Positions 1-6,668 of a DNA stretch of 11,947 nt are shown here, piece by piece (the first letter of the stretch is position 1; each line of letters opens with the position of its first letter). The notes under the pieces were generated by a model. It ran no database searches and was not told the origin of the DNA. It saw only the letters and a program-made list of their open reading frames with translations. The stretch covers positions 1 to 11,947 of the forward strand of contig CALIGR010000133.1 in assembly GCA_938021445.1 (NCBI GenBank). The letters run 5' to 3'. Made by a program: the position numbers and the translations under genes. This DNA comes from an uncultured Candidatus Altimarinota bacterium. GTDB lineage: Bacteria > Patescibacteriota > Gracilibacteria > UBA4473.

Positions 1-657
1 TTTCAAATCGCGATGAAAGACCTTGAGATCCGTGGAGCTGGGGAAATCCTTGGCGCTAATCAGTCTGGAGCGATGAAGGATACAGGGGTTTCGCACTTCA
101 TGCGGATGCTCCAAAAAACCGTTGAGGAGATCAAGAGTGGAGAGGTCAGTGCTGATATTGAGGAAGAAGAGAATGTCACCGTTGAGATTCCTCTTTCGGC
201 TTACATTCCCCCAAGCTTCATCCCCAACAGTGATGAGAAGATTCAGGTCTATCAAGAACTCGCTTCAGCCGAAAGCGCTGAACATCTCGATGAAGCCAGG
301 AAAGATCTCCGTGAAGACTATGGGACCCTTCCTCGAGAAGTAGAAAACCTCTGCAAAGTCATCCGACTCAAACTCGCGCTGAAAGATTCGAACCTAGCCG
401 CTATCAGAGTCCATAAACTTTCACACAAAGCTTATGAAGTGACGATCCGGATGGGGAAAAACTTTAGGCCTGATCAGATGTTTGAGCTGCTGCAGAAGTC
501 TGATAAAAAATGGACCATCACCGCTAATGCTCTCAAGCTTAAGCTCGATAATCTCCCAATCACCTGGTACGAAGACTTACTTCGAGATGTAGAGCTTTTA
601 ACGCCAAAAAAAGAAGTGAAAAAGACTAAAGAAAAGAAACCGAAGAAAACAAAATAA
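1..657 (+). CDS. mfd: Transcription-repair coupling factor Mfd, C-terminal part (5' end outside window)
   Basis: Mfd is the ATP-driven translocase that removes RNA polymerase stalled at DNA lesions and recruits the UvrA-UvrB repair machinery. The reading frame is open from base 1, so the gene begins outside the window; an in-frame ATG at 13 is internal. The first ~25 residues carry the end of the helicase module with the Mfd/RecG translocation motif (AMKDLEIRGAGEILG, then NQSG). After an acidic linker, about residues 65-175 match the C-terminal TRCF (D7) domain, which in known Mfd proteins is autoinhibitory and contacts the UvrA-binding region (family knowledge). A domain-like ASAESAEHLDEARKDLREDYG segment precedes PREVENL. 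The last ~18 residues are an unusual lysine-rich tail (TPKKEVKKTKEKKPKK). The stop is TAA. A tRNA gene follows 52 bp downstream on the same strand. The family assignment is firm; activity cannot be judged from this fragment. Confidence 0.93.
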   Translation, partial: FQIAMKDLEIRGAGEILGANQSGAMKDTGVSHFMRMLQKTVEEIKSGEVSADIEEEENVTVEIPLSAYIPPSFIPNSDEKIQVYQELASAESAEHLDEARKDLREDYGTLPREVENLCKVIRLKLALKDSNLAAIRVHKLSHKAYEVTIRMGKNFRPDQMFELLQKSDKKWTITANALKLKLDNLPITWYEDLLRDVELLTPKKEVKKTKEKKPKKTK

Positions 658-709
658 AACTCAGCTTGAATTGAGTCTCGCATAAAATAGACTGTTTCTA
701 GTCTTACCC

Positions 710-785
710 GGGCCGGTAGCTCAGTGGTTAGAGCAGGGCGCTCATAACGCCTTTGTCGCTGGTTCAATCCCAGCTCGGCCCACCA
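710..785 (+). tRNA. tRNA with CAU anticodon (elongator Met most likely)
   Basis: A complete cloverleaf can be folded. The acceptor stem is GGGCCGG (710-716) with TCGGCCC (775-781), including one G-U pair. The D stem is GCTC/GAGC (719-722 with 731-734). The anticodon stem is GGGCG/CGCCT (736-740 with 748-752), with loop CTCATAA and anticodon CAT at 743-745. The variable loop has 5 nt, and the T stem is GCTGG/CCAGC with loop TTCAATC (763-769). The discriminator is A782 and CCA is encoded at 783-785. The first acceptor pair is a normal G-C and the anticodon stem lacks the three G-C pairs next to the loop that mark initiator tRNA. It is therefore an elongator Met tRNA or, less likely, the Ile tRNA whose C34 is changed to lysidine. 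The convergent recX stop lies only 7 nt past the CCA. Confidence 0.95.
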
Positions 786-792
786 ATAAAGA

Positions 793-1257
793 TCACAGCA
801 CCTGCTTCACCTCATCGTAGCTGAAGCCTCGTCCGACTAAAAAACTCATGACTTTATTGTTAAGTTCATATTTTGAGATGTCTGGATGTTTTTTTAAGAC
901 CTGAGCTTTTTTCTTTTCTGCGAGCTCTGTCAATTTAGGAGTGATATCAGTGACTTCAAAAAACGCACTGAGGGAATTTTCTATTAGTTCTTTATCTACT
1001 TTTTTAAGCAGTAACTTTTGATAAATTTTTTGACGACCGTTTTTTTTAACCCACTCAGATCTTATAAAATTTTGAGTAAATTTTTCATCGCTTAAATACC
1101 CCTTTTCACTAAGAGACTTAATAACTCGTTCAATATCTTCTAATTGTTCTGGAAATTTTCGATTACATTTTTCCAAAAACTCACCCAGTGAGTAATCTCG
1201 ACGGCTTAGTAAATAAGCGGTGTACTCATTGAGATTCATTCTTCGTCTTCCCATCAC
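793..1257 (-). CDS. recX: RecX-family regulator of RecA
   Basis: RecX proteins bind RecA filaments and modulate recombination and strand exchange. The 154-residue product is short, all-helical and highly charged, with the three-helix repeat pattern of the family: an N-terminal helix set with YTAYLLSRRDYSLGEFLEKC, then VIKSLSEKGYLSDEKFTQNFIRSEW, the most diagnostic stretch, matching the family's L-x-x-x-G-Y-(L/I)-x-D-x-x-(F/Y)-(A/T) core. The C-terminal GRGFSYDEVKQVL matches the typical ending of the last repeat. The longest start is GTG at 1257, followed directly by ATG; no well-spaced ribosome-binding site precedes it. An internal ATG at 1239, seven residues in, has GGAAG upstream and is a credible alternative start (148 aa). 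The stop is TGA, which shows that TGA is not read as an amino acid here. It faces the tRNA gene. RecA and LexA genes are not in the window. Confidence 0.85.
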   Translation of the reverse strand: MMGRRRMNLNEYTAYLLSRRDYSLGEFLEKCNRKFPEQLEDIERVIKSLSEKGYLSDEKFTQNFIRSEWVKKNGRQKIYQKLLLKKVDKELIENSLSAFFEVTDITPKLTELAEKKKAQVLKKHPDISKYELNNKVMSFLVGRGFSYDEVKQVL

Positions 1258-1263
1258 TTAAAG

Positions 1264-1269
1264 AATATA
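1264..1269 (-). promoter_or_regulatory. Possible -10 element of recX, placing the transcript start at the GTG
   Basis: On the minus strand TATATT lies exactly 6 nt before the GTG start at 1257. With normal -10 geometry, transcription would begin at the start codon and give a leaderless mRNA. No convincing -35 hexamer is seen at 16-18 bp. This is inference from one AT-rich hexamer. Confidence 0.3.
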
Positions 1270-1277
1270 TAATTAAG

Positions 1278-1295
1278 CCCCCTTGTTAAAGGGGG
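1278..1295. repeat. C/G-tract palindrome, possible dispersed intergenic repeat
   Basis: CCCCCTT (1278-1284) and AAGGGGG (1289-1295) form a perfect 7-bp stem with a 4-nt loop (GTTA). A second G5 tract follows at 1299-1303 (TTTGGGGGATTT). Neither strand has a clear T-run after the stem, so a terminator role is weak. The layout resembles short CCCCC/GGGGG intergenic palindromes that occur in many copies in some bacterial genomes, but only one copy is visible here. It sits between the cupredoxin-like gene's terminator and the recX start. Confidence 0.45.
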
Positions 1296-1309
1296 TTTGG
1301 GGGATTTAG

Positions 1310-1340
1310 AAAACCTCTCTCCCACTACTTGGAAAAGAGG
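1310..1340 (-). terminator. Rho-independent terminator of the cupredoxin-like gene
   Basis: Read on the minus strand, CCTCTTTTCC (1340-1331) pairs with GGGAGAGAGG (1323-1314) over 10 bp including two G-U pairs. The loop has 7 nt, and TTTT (1313-1310) follows. It lies 33 bp past the cupredoxin-like stop codon. On the plus strand the two G-U pairs become C-A mismatches, but the hairpin is then followed by CTTTATTTTTT, so weaker termination in that direction is possible. Confidence 0.65.
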
Positions 1341-1372
1341 CTTTATTTTTTCTGTTATTTACTAAGGCCTAT

Positions 1373-2293
1373 TTACTGAACTACTAATAATTGAGCGTTT
1401 AGGTATTTTTCGTACTTATTGTCCTGATTTGAAGTTACTGTGTATGTCCCTGGTCTTAAGTTTACATTGTAAGTCGCTCGTCCGTTTGGAGGAACGGTCC
1501 CAAGATTACCAATCCCTGAGACACTAAAGTCATGTGGGAATCGACCGCTATTGTCTACGAGAAACTTAATATTTCCGGCTTTAACTCTACGAGTATTAAA
1601 GCTCACTTCCCATTCACTAAGGTAAGCTTTTACAAAAGATTGCTGATTGGCTGAGCTTGCTTGGTTTCCTGATGTATTTTTTGCCGCAGCTTGGTTCGTT
1701 TGAACCGTTGTATTACTGACGGTCTGAGTCGCTGATTCAACTGGGACTTGTACCGGGGTTGGGTAATCAGCTAATGGAACTCCCGTTTCTTGAGCCACTC
1801 TTTCCACTTCTGCTGGATTGACTGGTTCGACAACCACTGGCCTTGAGACTTTTGTACTCGATGTGTTGGAAGTCTTTGTATAGGATTTAGGTTTTGTCAC
1901 TGTCGTCGCTGGTCGGTAATAATTTTTTGTAGCCGCTTTCGCTCTTTCTGCCTCTGAAAGTACAACACTCGCTACGACTTCATCTGATTTAGATTCTTGT
2001 CGAGACGTTTCCTGAACAAACGCTAGATCCGGCTTTTCTACCAGTGAAGCGGTAAAGGCTTCTGCAATATTGGCCTGTTTCTCGGCCTCACTCAAGCCTT
2101 CATCTGTTTCTACGTTCTCTACTTCGACTTCTACTTCAACTTCTTCTGTTTTCCCTGTCTCATTTTCGGTACTTACTTCGACTTTTTTCGTGGTTGTTTT
2201 CACGTCGGTATTGGCCTCTTCGCCTCCTCTCTGAGATAACCACCAAAAAACAAGAGCTAAGAATGCAATCAAAACCAATAAGCGCTTAAACAT
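1373..2293 (-). CDS. Membrane-anchored protein with a C-terminal cupredoxin-like domain lacking copper ligands
   Basis: The 306-residue product has a short basic N-terminus and one membrane segment (about residues 4-20, LLVLIAFLALVFWWL), predicting an outside-facing anchor. A long low-complexity region follows (about 23-215): a Val-Glu repeat from four near-identical 6-bp units at 2121-2144, then Ser/Thr/Gln/Asn/Pro-rich sequence. The last ~88 residues resemble a plastocyanin-type cupredoxin beta-sandwich, with FPHDFSVSGIG (His254) where the first copper ligand normally lies, and PPNGRATYNVNLRPGTYTV before the place of the ligand loop. In copper-binding relatives that loop reads Cys-x(2-4)-His-x(4)-Met; here the matching positions appear to be Ser288, Lys293 and Leu298, and the protein has no cysteine. 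I infer a fold without type-1 copper, probably structural or protein-binding. The start is ATG with no clear ribosome-binding site. Function is unknown. Confidence 0.75.
   Translation of the reverse strand: MFKRLLVLIAFLALVFWWLSQRGGEEANTDVKTTTKKVEVSTENETGKTEEVEVEVEVENVETDEGLSEAEKQANIAEAFTASLVEKPDLAFVQETSRQESKSDEVVASVVLSEAERAKAATKNYYRPATTVTKPKSYTKTSNTSSTKVSRPVVVEPVNPAEVERVAQETGVPLADYPTPVQVPVESATQTVSNTTVQTNQAAAKNTSGNQASSANQQSFVKAYLSEWEVSFNTRRVKAGNIKFLVDNSGRFPHDFSVSGIGNLGTVPPNGRATYNVNLRPGTYTVTSNQDNKYEKYLNAQLLVVQ
2121..2144. repeat. Four-unit 6-bp tandem repeat encoding Val-Glu dipeptides
   Basis: ACTTCG-ACTTCT-ACTTCA-ACTTCT are consecutive near-identical hexamers within the cupredoxin-like gene. 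On the coding strand they give alternating Glu and Val in the linker just after the membrane anchor. Slippage could change linker length without shifting the frame. Confidence 0.6.
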
Positions 2294-2323
2294 AATCTAA
2301 ATTGAGGTTAAAAACTGATCGGC

Positions 2324-2352
2324 ATCCTATAACAATTTGCATTTACTGGCAA
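2324..2352 (-). promoter_or_regulatory. Candidate promoter for the cupredoxin-like gene
   Basis: On the minus strand, TTGCCA (2352-2347) is followed after 17 bp by TAGGAT (2329-2324). These match five of six and four of six consensus positions. The expected start site near 2317 would leave a leader of about 24 nt before the ATG at 2293. The assignment rests on hexamer match and spacing only. Confidence 0.4.
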
Positions 2353-2383
2353 ATGATTTGATTGGAAAAATAAGAATCAAAAA

Positions 2384-2839
2384 TCAGATCTTATGAAACC
2401 CGCTCCCAGACTTGATTTCGAAGGCTCTGTAGGTTTGCTCCAAAACCATCAATCTAAAAAGATTTTTAGTCCAAACCATAGAGCCAAAACTAGTAACTTT
2501 ATTCGCTCTTTCTAAAACAGACCCATCAAGACCGGCCGCTCCCCCCATCACTAAAACTAAATCTCTCGATGAATCTTGGGCTTGATCAAAAACTGCAGCA
2601 TACTCAATGGAGTCCAGTTTCGCCCCCCTTTCATCAAACGCCACTAAGTAATCACTCGTGTTAATTCTTGAAAGTAAGCTCTCCGATTCCTGTTTTTTGG
2701 CAATTATAGAATCTTTATTCCCAGACGGAGATAGCGGGATCAACTCAAATTGATGCTTAAAATTTAATCGCTTTAAATACTCTTTTTCTAAAGTGAGATA
2801 TTCTGATTTTTTACCAAAAAAATAAAATTTTATTCGCAT
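2384..2839 (-). CDS. rlmH: 23S rRNA (pseudouridine-1915-N3) methyltransferase RlmH
   Basis: RlmH is a SPOUT-fold enzyme that uses S-adenosylmethionine to methylate pseudouridine 1915 in helix 69 of 23S rRNA, after 70S assembly. The 151-residue length is typical. Family landmarks in order are AFDERGAKLDS (67-77, matching LDERGK-x-x-S), LVLVMGGAAGLDGSVLERA (95-112, the SAM-binding knot region) and RLMVLEQTYRAFEI (129-142), then GFHK near the C-terminus (family YHK/YHR). Two usually conserved positions differ: the (P)H before the LAR/MMR arginine is T124-K125 here, and the C-terminal Tyr-His is Phe148-His149. The rest is well preserved, so the family call is firm and an active enzyme is likely. 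It ends with TGA. The start ATG is divergent from the lipoprotein gene with only 33 bp between, so both promoters must be squeezed into that gap or overlap the coding regions. Confidence 0.92.
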   Translation of the reverse strand: MRIKFYFFGKKSEYLTLEKEYLKRLNFKHQFELIPLSPSGNKDSIIAKKQESESLLSRINTSDYLVAFDERGAKLDSIEYAAVFDQAQDSSRDLVLVMGGAAGLDGSVLERANKVTSFGSMVWTKNLFRLMVLEQTYRAFEIKSGSGFHKI

Positions 2840-2857
2840 CTAATAGGGTTTTGGCTT

Positions 2858-2863
2858 TATGAT
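2858..2863 (+). promoter_or_regulatory. Possible -10 element of the lipoprotein gene, symmetric with one for rlmH
   Basis: TATGAT lies 9 nt before the lipoprotein ATG. On the opposite strand the same 7 bp (2858-2864) read TATCATA, so an equivalent -10 for rlmH would overlap it back to back. No good -35 is visible on the plus strand. GGAAG at 2867-2871 is only 1 nt from the ATG, too close for a normal ribosome-binding site. Confidence 0.3.
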
Positions 2864-2872
2864 ACTGGAAGT

Positions 2873-3391
2873 ATGAAAAAAGTGATTTATTTTTTAGTTC
2901 TCAGCTTCAGCCTTACTGGCTGTTTTGGAAGTGGTGAAGACTCTGAATCCCTAGAAAACACTGGAACCAAGTCCCAGTCTTTTAAGATCGGAAACACGAC
3001 CTGGGATAGCCAAATCCCAAAAGGCTGGAAACAAGGGGCACTGCTGAGTGAAGACATGATTCTTAACTATCAAAACCTGGATGAAAGCTTTGTCATTATC
3101 CGCCGCCAAGGATCTATCCCTCCTTTAGAGTCAATACTGGAGGAAGCTAAATCACAATTTTTTAGTTTCGAGACGATTTCAAAACAAGTGAATTTATGGC
3201 AATTTAAAGGTAAGATCAGAAGTCAGGCTCCAGAGCGTCTATTCTGGCAAAGGATTCATCCAATTCCAAACAGTAATTACTTTTTACTCGGTAGCTGCAG
3301 CTATGAGTTTATAGAAAATAGAACCAGTGCCTGTGAAAACATCATCAAAAACTGGAACACTCAACCGGTAAACACTACTCCACAAAACTAA
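2873..3391 (+). CDS. Small predicted lipoprotein of unknown function
   Basis: The product has 172 residues. It opens with a classic lipoprotein signal: MKK, a hydrophobic core (VIYFLVLSFS) and lipobox Leu14-Thr15-Gly16-Cys17, so Cys17 is expected to be lipidated and the mature protein membrane-tethered outside the cytoplasm. A short Gly/Ser/Glu linker leads to a compact ~125-residue domain beginning FKIGNTTWDSQIPKGWKQ. The 'P-x-GW' start followed by VIIRRQ strands is loosely like the PsbP/Mog1-type fold, a guess from pattern only. Cys142 and Cys154 are 12 apart and could form a disulfide. The gene is divergent from rlmH (33 bp apart), and its last 17 bp overlap the 3' end of the convergent PBP1A gene. 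Its neighbourhood suggests an envelope role, but nothing in the sequence identifies one. Confidence 0.8.
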   Translation: MKKVIYFLVLSFSLTGCFGSGEDSESLENTGTKSQSFKIGNTTWDSQIPKGWKQGALLSEDMILNYQNLDESFVIIRRQGSIPPLESILEEAKSQFFSFETISKQVNLWQFKGKIRSQAPERLFWQRIHPIPNSNYFLLGSCSYEFIENRTSACENIIKNWNTQPVNTTPQN

Positions 3392-6300
3392 CGGGGACTC
3401 TTCGCTCGCTTCGGTTATTAAACTCATCAAAAGCAATGATTCTCACTAATCTACGCCCGAGTGAGCCTTCCGCTGTAAAGCTAGTCGTGTAAGGCGCTTT
3501 ACTCACGCTGCCCAAAACTTGGTTATCAATCATGAACTCAACTCGCGCAACGGTTGAGGCTTTGTCGATCACATCGGCCTCAATAACAACCGATTCTCCA
3601 AGCTTAATGGTCTGGTTTCCTTTTGGCGATTTTGTCATGATTATTGGCGGCTTCGTGTCTTTGGCTAAACGAACCGTCGCCTCTTTCTCCGCAACACTTC
3701 CAACGCTGTCTGTTACTCGTATTCGTAGAGTGTAGTCTCGTCCGGGGCTTAAATTACTTGGGATTGAAAACTTCCCAGTATAAGGGGCGACATTAGTCGT
3801 TGCTACTTTTCGGTTTTCTAAAAAGTATTCAACGGTCTTCACCGGGTTCCCAGAAGAAACTCGAACTTCGACGGTTGCGGTTCCAGGTTCAAGTTCAAGT
3901 GGGATTCGTGATGAAACCAAGCTTACTTGTGGAAATTGAGCGGCGGGGGCGCCGCTGCTTGTCTGGTTGCTTGTGTTTGATGTTCCTTGCGGCGTTACCG
4001 GGTCATAAGAGGATCTCGGACTTGTTTTCACTTCAGTTGGTCCATACGCTTCTCCAATTCTATCTAGTAAACTTTCCGGTGCCTCTTCCGGCTCTGGTTC
4101 TGGCGCGTTCGCTTTCGCTTGAGCGACTAAGACACTCTCTGGCACCGTCCATTGAGCCCCTCCTCTTAACTGACCAAGACTGGTCGCAAAAAGTGGATTT
4201 TCCGCCATCCATGTCTGTACTGGATTTTGCCAGTTTGAAACACTCGGCCGAATCGATTTAAGCGTTAAAATTGGTTCTTTCGATCGAGCATAATCTGGCG
4301 TTTCCTCATTGGCAAAACGACCATCAAGCAGATCAATCTCTCTGATAACTACCGAATTATCCCATTCTGTCATCGGCGCAAAACTCGCCGCCACTTCGTT
4401 CTTTCTCAATATTTGTGGTGTACTTTTACTGGCACGTTTACCACTGTATTTATTAATTACCACTTCTGTCAGTGGTTTTGGTTCTTCATAAACGGTTTCT
4501 GGATCAAAACCTTTCTCCACCAGTAATGCGTGCGCTTGCTCATTAAATTCTTTCCAAATTGGAGCGGCCACCGTTAACCCTGTGGCCCCTGATTCCATTG
4601 GCTCCCCACGGTTATTCCCAACCCAAACACCGGTCACGAGCCCCGGAGTAAACCCAACAGTCCAGCTATCTCCTGGAACCGTGTTAAATTTTTCATCTTC
4701 TGGATCCCCCGGCTTATAATCTGGATTTTTTACGACTCGGTTAGAGGTTCCTGTTTTGGCTCCATTATCAATATTTTCAAGTTGTAGATACTTATTCCAA
4801 CTAAAGTTCCCGTCCGTCGGTCGAGTCTTCTCATCGGTCAAGATATGACGAACAAGAGCGGCTACTTCAGGGTTGATTCCGGACTTTTTCTTGGACTGAA
4901 TGTCGGTTGATTCAAGCACGACACCGTCTGCGTTTTCAATTTTTAAAATCGCCGTTGGTTCATAATAACTTCCATCCCCTGCAAACGTCTGAAGTGAATT
5001 AATGTGCGAGAGTGGCTCTACTTCTGCCACTCCAACTCCGACGGCGACACCATGGACTCCCGCAGTCCCTTCGTATTTGATTCCCGCTCGTTTCGCGAGA
5101 TCTAAAACGTTTTTAGGTGAAGCTAAATAAGCCATTTTAATCGCTGGAATATTAAGGCTTGAATTTAAAGACTCTCGGAATGAAACAGGACCTCTAAATT
5201 TTTCATCAAAATTCTGAGGCTCATAAGGCCGGGCATTCGTTCCAAAATTGGTTTCTACATCAAATACGACCGTCCCAGGCGTCAGACCTTTTTCAAAACC
5301 AGCCGCGTAAACCATTGGCTTAAAACTTGATCCTGGTTGTCGCCTTGAAGTTAAAACGTCAACCTGTCCGTCATTTTCTGTGTCAAAAAAGTCTTTCCCT
5401 CCAATATAAGCCAAAATTTGGCCTCTCCCAGTTTCATCCACTCCTGCAGCCGGACGAAGCTGACTACTATCATAAATTTTTTGCTGATTGTAAATCGCTA
5501 CCAAGGCTGCATTTGAAGCCTTATATTTATCAGCGTAATCCCCTGCCTGATTCTCAATCACTTTTTCAGCTATAGACTGAAGCTCTGGGTCTAATGTTGT
5601 ATAGATCTTTAAGCCACCTTGAGCTAAAAATTCTTTCCCGTATTTCTCTTCAAGTCGTTGTCTCACATAAAACACGAAATGAGGCGCCCGAATATCATCC
5701 ACAGCTCGCCTGAAATTAACCGAAAAACCCTGAATCCAAGCGTTACTAAATTCCGTTTGAGTAATCATATCCAACTCAAGCATCCGCTGTAAAACTAAAT
5801 CTTTACGTCCTTGTTTGTAGCTTTTCGTTTTGGCTTCTTCTCCCACATTTTCATCCGAAGCTTCGGCTTCTTCAAGCGTGCTATAATAATCTTCAAACTC
5901 ATCATAGCCCATGAGTGCATCGACATTTGAGCCATAAGGTGAATATTTCGTCGGAGCATTTGGGATACTTGCCAAAATCGCGGACTCAATAAGGTTTAAA
6001 TCTCGAGCCGATTTCCCAAAATAAGTTTTAGCCGCAGCCTCTATACCATAAGCATTATTTCCATACGGAATTTTATTGAGGTAAAGCTCAAGTATCTCAT
6101 CTTTTGTGTAAGCCAGTTCTAATTTGATGGACAAAAAGAGCTCATTAAATTTTCGCTTTAGAGATCTTTCGTTTGTAAGAAAGGTGTTCTTTACAAGCTG
6201 TTGCGTAATCGTAGATCCTCCTCGAGGCGAACCAATTCCAAAGACGTAGTAGAGACCTCCTTTTAAAATACCACCTATATCAAACCCTGAATGGTCATAA

Positions 6301-6668
6301 AACTGATCATCCTCAATCGCCAGCGTCGCACTCACCGCTAATGGCGACATCTCCTCCAGCGGTATGTACTCGCGATTTTCCTCTCCATGTATTACATAGA
6401 GAATATGATCATTTGGATTTTTGGATTTATCCAAAGCCCCTCGGTCGTAGATAATTGTGGATTCAGAAAAAATAAACTCAGCGCTCTCGTCTACATCTGG
6501 CAAAACAAACCAGGTATAAAAAAATAGCACCCCAAAAAGAATTAAGCCTAGTAATAATGGATATTTCCACCACCATCCCCCAGTCCATCTTTTTGGCTCA
6601 GGTTTTCGTTTCCAGAACCGAAATCGGCTCCAAATAGATTTCCGTGATCTAAGCCTTCTCACTCTCAT
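3375..6668 (-). CDS. Class A penicillin-binding protein (PBP1A type) with two C-terminal Ig-like domains
   Basis: This is a bifunctional synthase that polymerises lipid II into glycan strands (GT51) and cross-links the stem peptides (transpeptidase) on the outer face of the membrane. It has 1097 residues, with a basic Arg/Lys/Trp-rich cytoplasmic tail (1-35) and a membrane segment at about 36-55. GT51 motifs are EDDQFYDHSG (119-128, catalytic Glu119), GGSTITQQLVKN (150-161), RKFNELFLSIKLE (172-184) and KDEILELYLNKIPYG (189-203). Transpeptidase motifs are S447-S-F-K450 (nucleophile Ser447), S504-L-N506 and K638-T-G-T641. All catalytic residues are present, so both activities are expected. An acidic insertion (about 250-282) lies at the end of the GT domain. 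After the transpeptidase come ~140 residues of uncertain fold, a Pro/Glu/Ser/Thr linker (about 850-912) and two Ig-like beta domains (about 915-1002 and 1003-1096). A 163-aa gene lies 82 bp upstream on the same strand and may share its transcript. Confidence 0.95.
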   Translation of the reverse strand: MRVRRLRSRKSIWSRFRFWKRKPEPKRWTGGWWWKYPLLLGLILFGVLFFYTWFVLPDVDESAEFIFSESTIIYDRGALDKSKNPNDHILYVIHGEENREYIPLEEMSPLAVSATLAIEDDQFYDHSGFDIGGILKGGLYYVFGIGSPRGGSTITQQLVKNTFLTNERSLKRKFNELFLSIKLELAYTKDEILELYLNKIPYGNNAYGIEAAAKTYFGKSARDLNLIESAILASIPNAPTKYSPYGSNVDALMGYDEFEDYYSTLEEAEASDENVGEEAKTKSYKQGRKDLVLQRMLELDMITQTEFSNAWIQGFSVNFRRAVDDIRAPHFVFYVRQRLEEKYGKEFLAQGGLKIYTTLDPELQSIAEKVIENQAGDYADKYKASNAALVAIYNQQKIYDSSQLRPAAGVDETGRGQILAYIGGKDFFDTENDGQVDVLTSRRQPGSSFKPMVYAAGFEKGLTPGTVVFDVETNFGTNARPYEPQNFDEKFRGPVSFRESLNSSLNIPAIKMAYLASPKNVLDLAKRAGIKYEGTAGVHGVAVGVGVAEVEPLSHINSLQTFAGDGSYYEPTAILKIENADGVVLESTDIQSKKKSGINPEVAALVRHILTDEKTRPTDGNFSWNKYLQLENIDNGAKTGTSNRVVKNPDYKPGDPEDEKFNTVPGDSWTVGFTPGLVTGVWVGNNRGEPMESGATGLTVAAPIWKEFNEQAHALLVEKGFDPETVYEEPKPLTEVVINKYSGKRASKSTPQILRKNEVAASFAPMTEWDNSVVIREIDLLDGRFANEETPDYARSKEPILTLKSIRPSVSNWQNPVQTWMAENPLFATSLGQLRGGAQWTVPESVLVAQAKANAPEPEPEEAPESLLDRIGEAYGPTEVKTSPRSSYDPVTPQGTSNTSNQTSSGAPAAQFPQVSLVSSRIPLELEPGTATVEVRVSSGNPVKTVEYFLENRKVATTNVAPYTGKFSIPSNLSPGRDYTLRIRVTDSVGSVAEKEATVRLAKDTKPPIIMTKSPKGNQTIKLGESVVIEADVIDKASTVARVEFMIDNQVLGSVSKAPYTTSFTAEGSLGRRLVRIIAFDEFNNRSERRVPVSFVE

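Noticed and set aside
689..704. Small inverted repeat AGACT/AGTCT before the tRNA, considered as an mfd terminator
   Set aside because: The stem is only 5 bp and no T-run follows; the ACTCA/TGAGT pair at 659-676 is equally weak.
474..767. 97-aa minus-strand open frame
   Set aside because: It overlaps both the end of mfd on the other strand and most of the tRNA gene; a protein gene there is not credible.
710..785. Initiator tRNA-fMet
   Set aside because: The first acceptor pair is G-C and the anticodon stem lacks three consecutive G-C pairs beside the loop, so the initiator features are missing.
793..2386. UGA=Gly recoding (genetic code 25) as in some Gracilibacteria/Absconditabacteria
   Set aside because: TGA ends recX 7 nt before the tRNA and rlmH at the family's normal C-terminus, and no gene here contains in-frame TGA.
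3800..4261. 153-aa plus-strand open frame opposite the PBP1A gene
   Set aside because: It is antisense to the well-supported PBP1A coding sequence, lies over its linker and Ig-like region, and shows no domain pattern. It is a shadow of the biased codons there.
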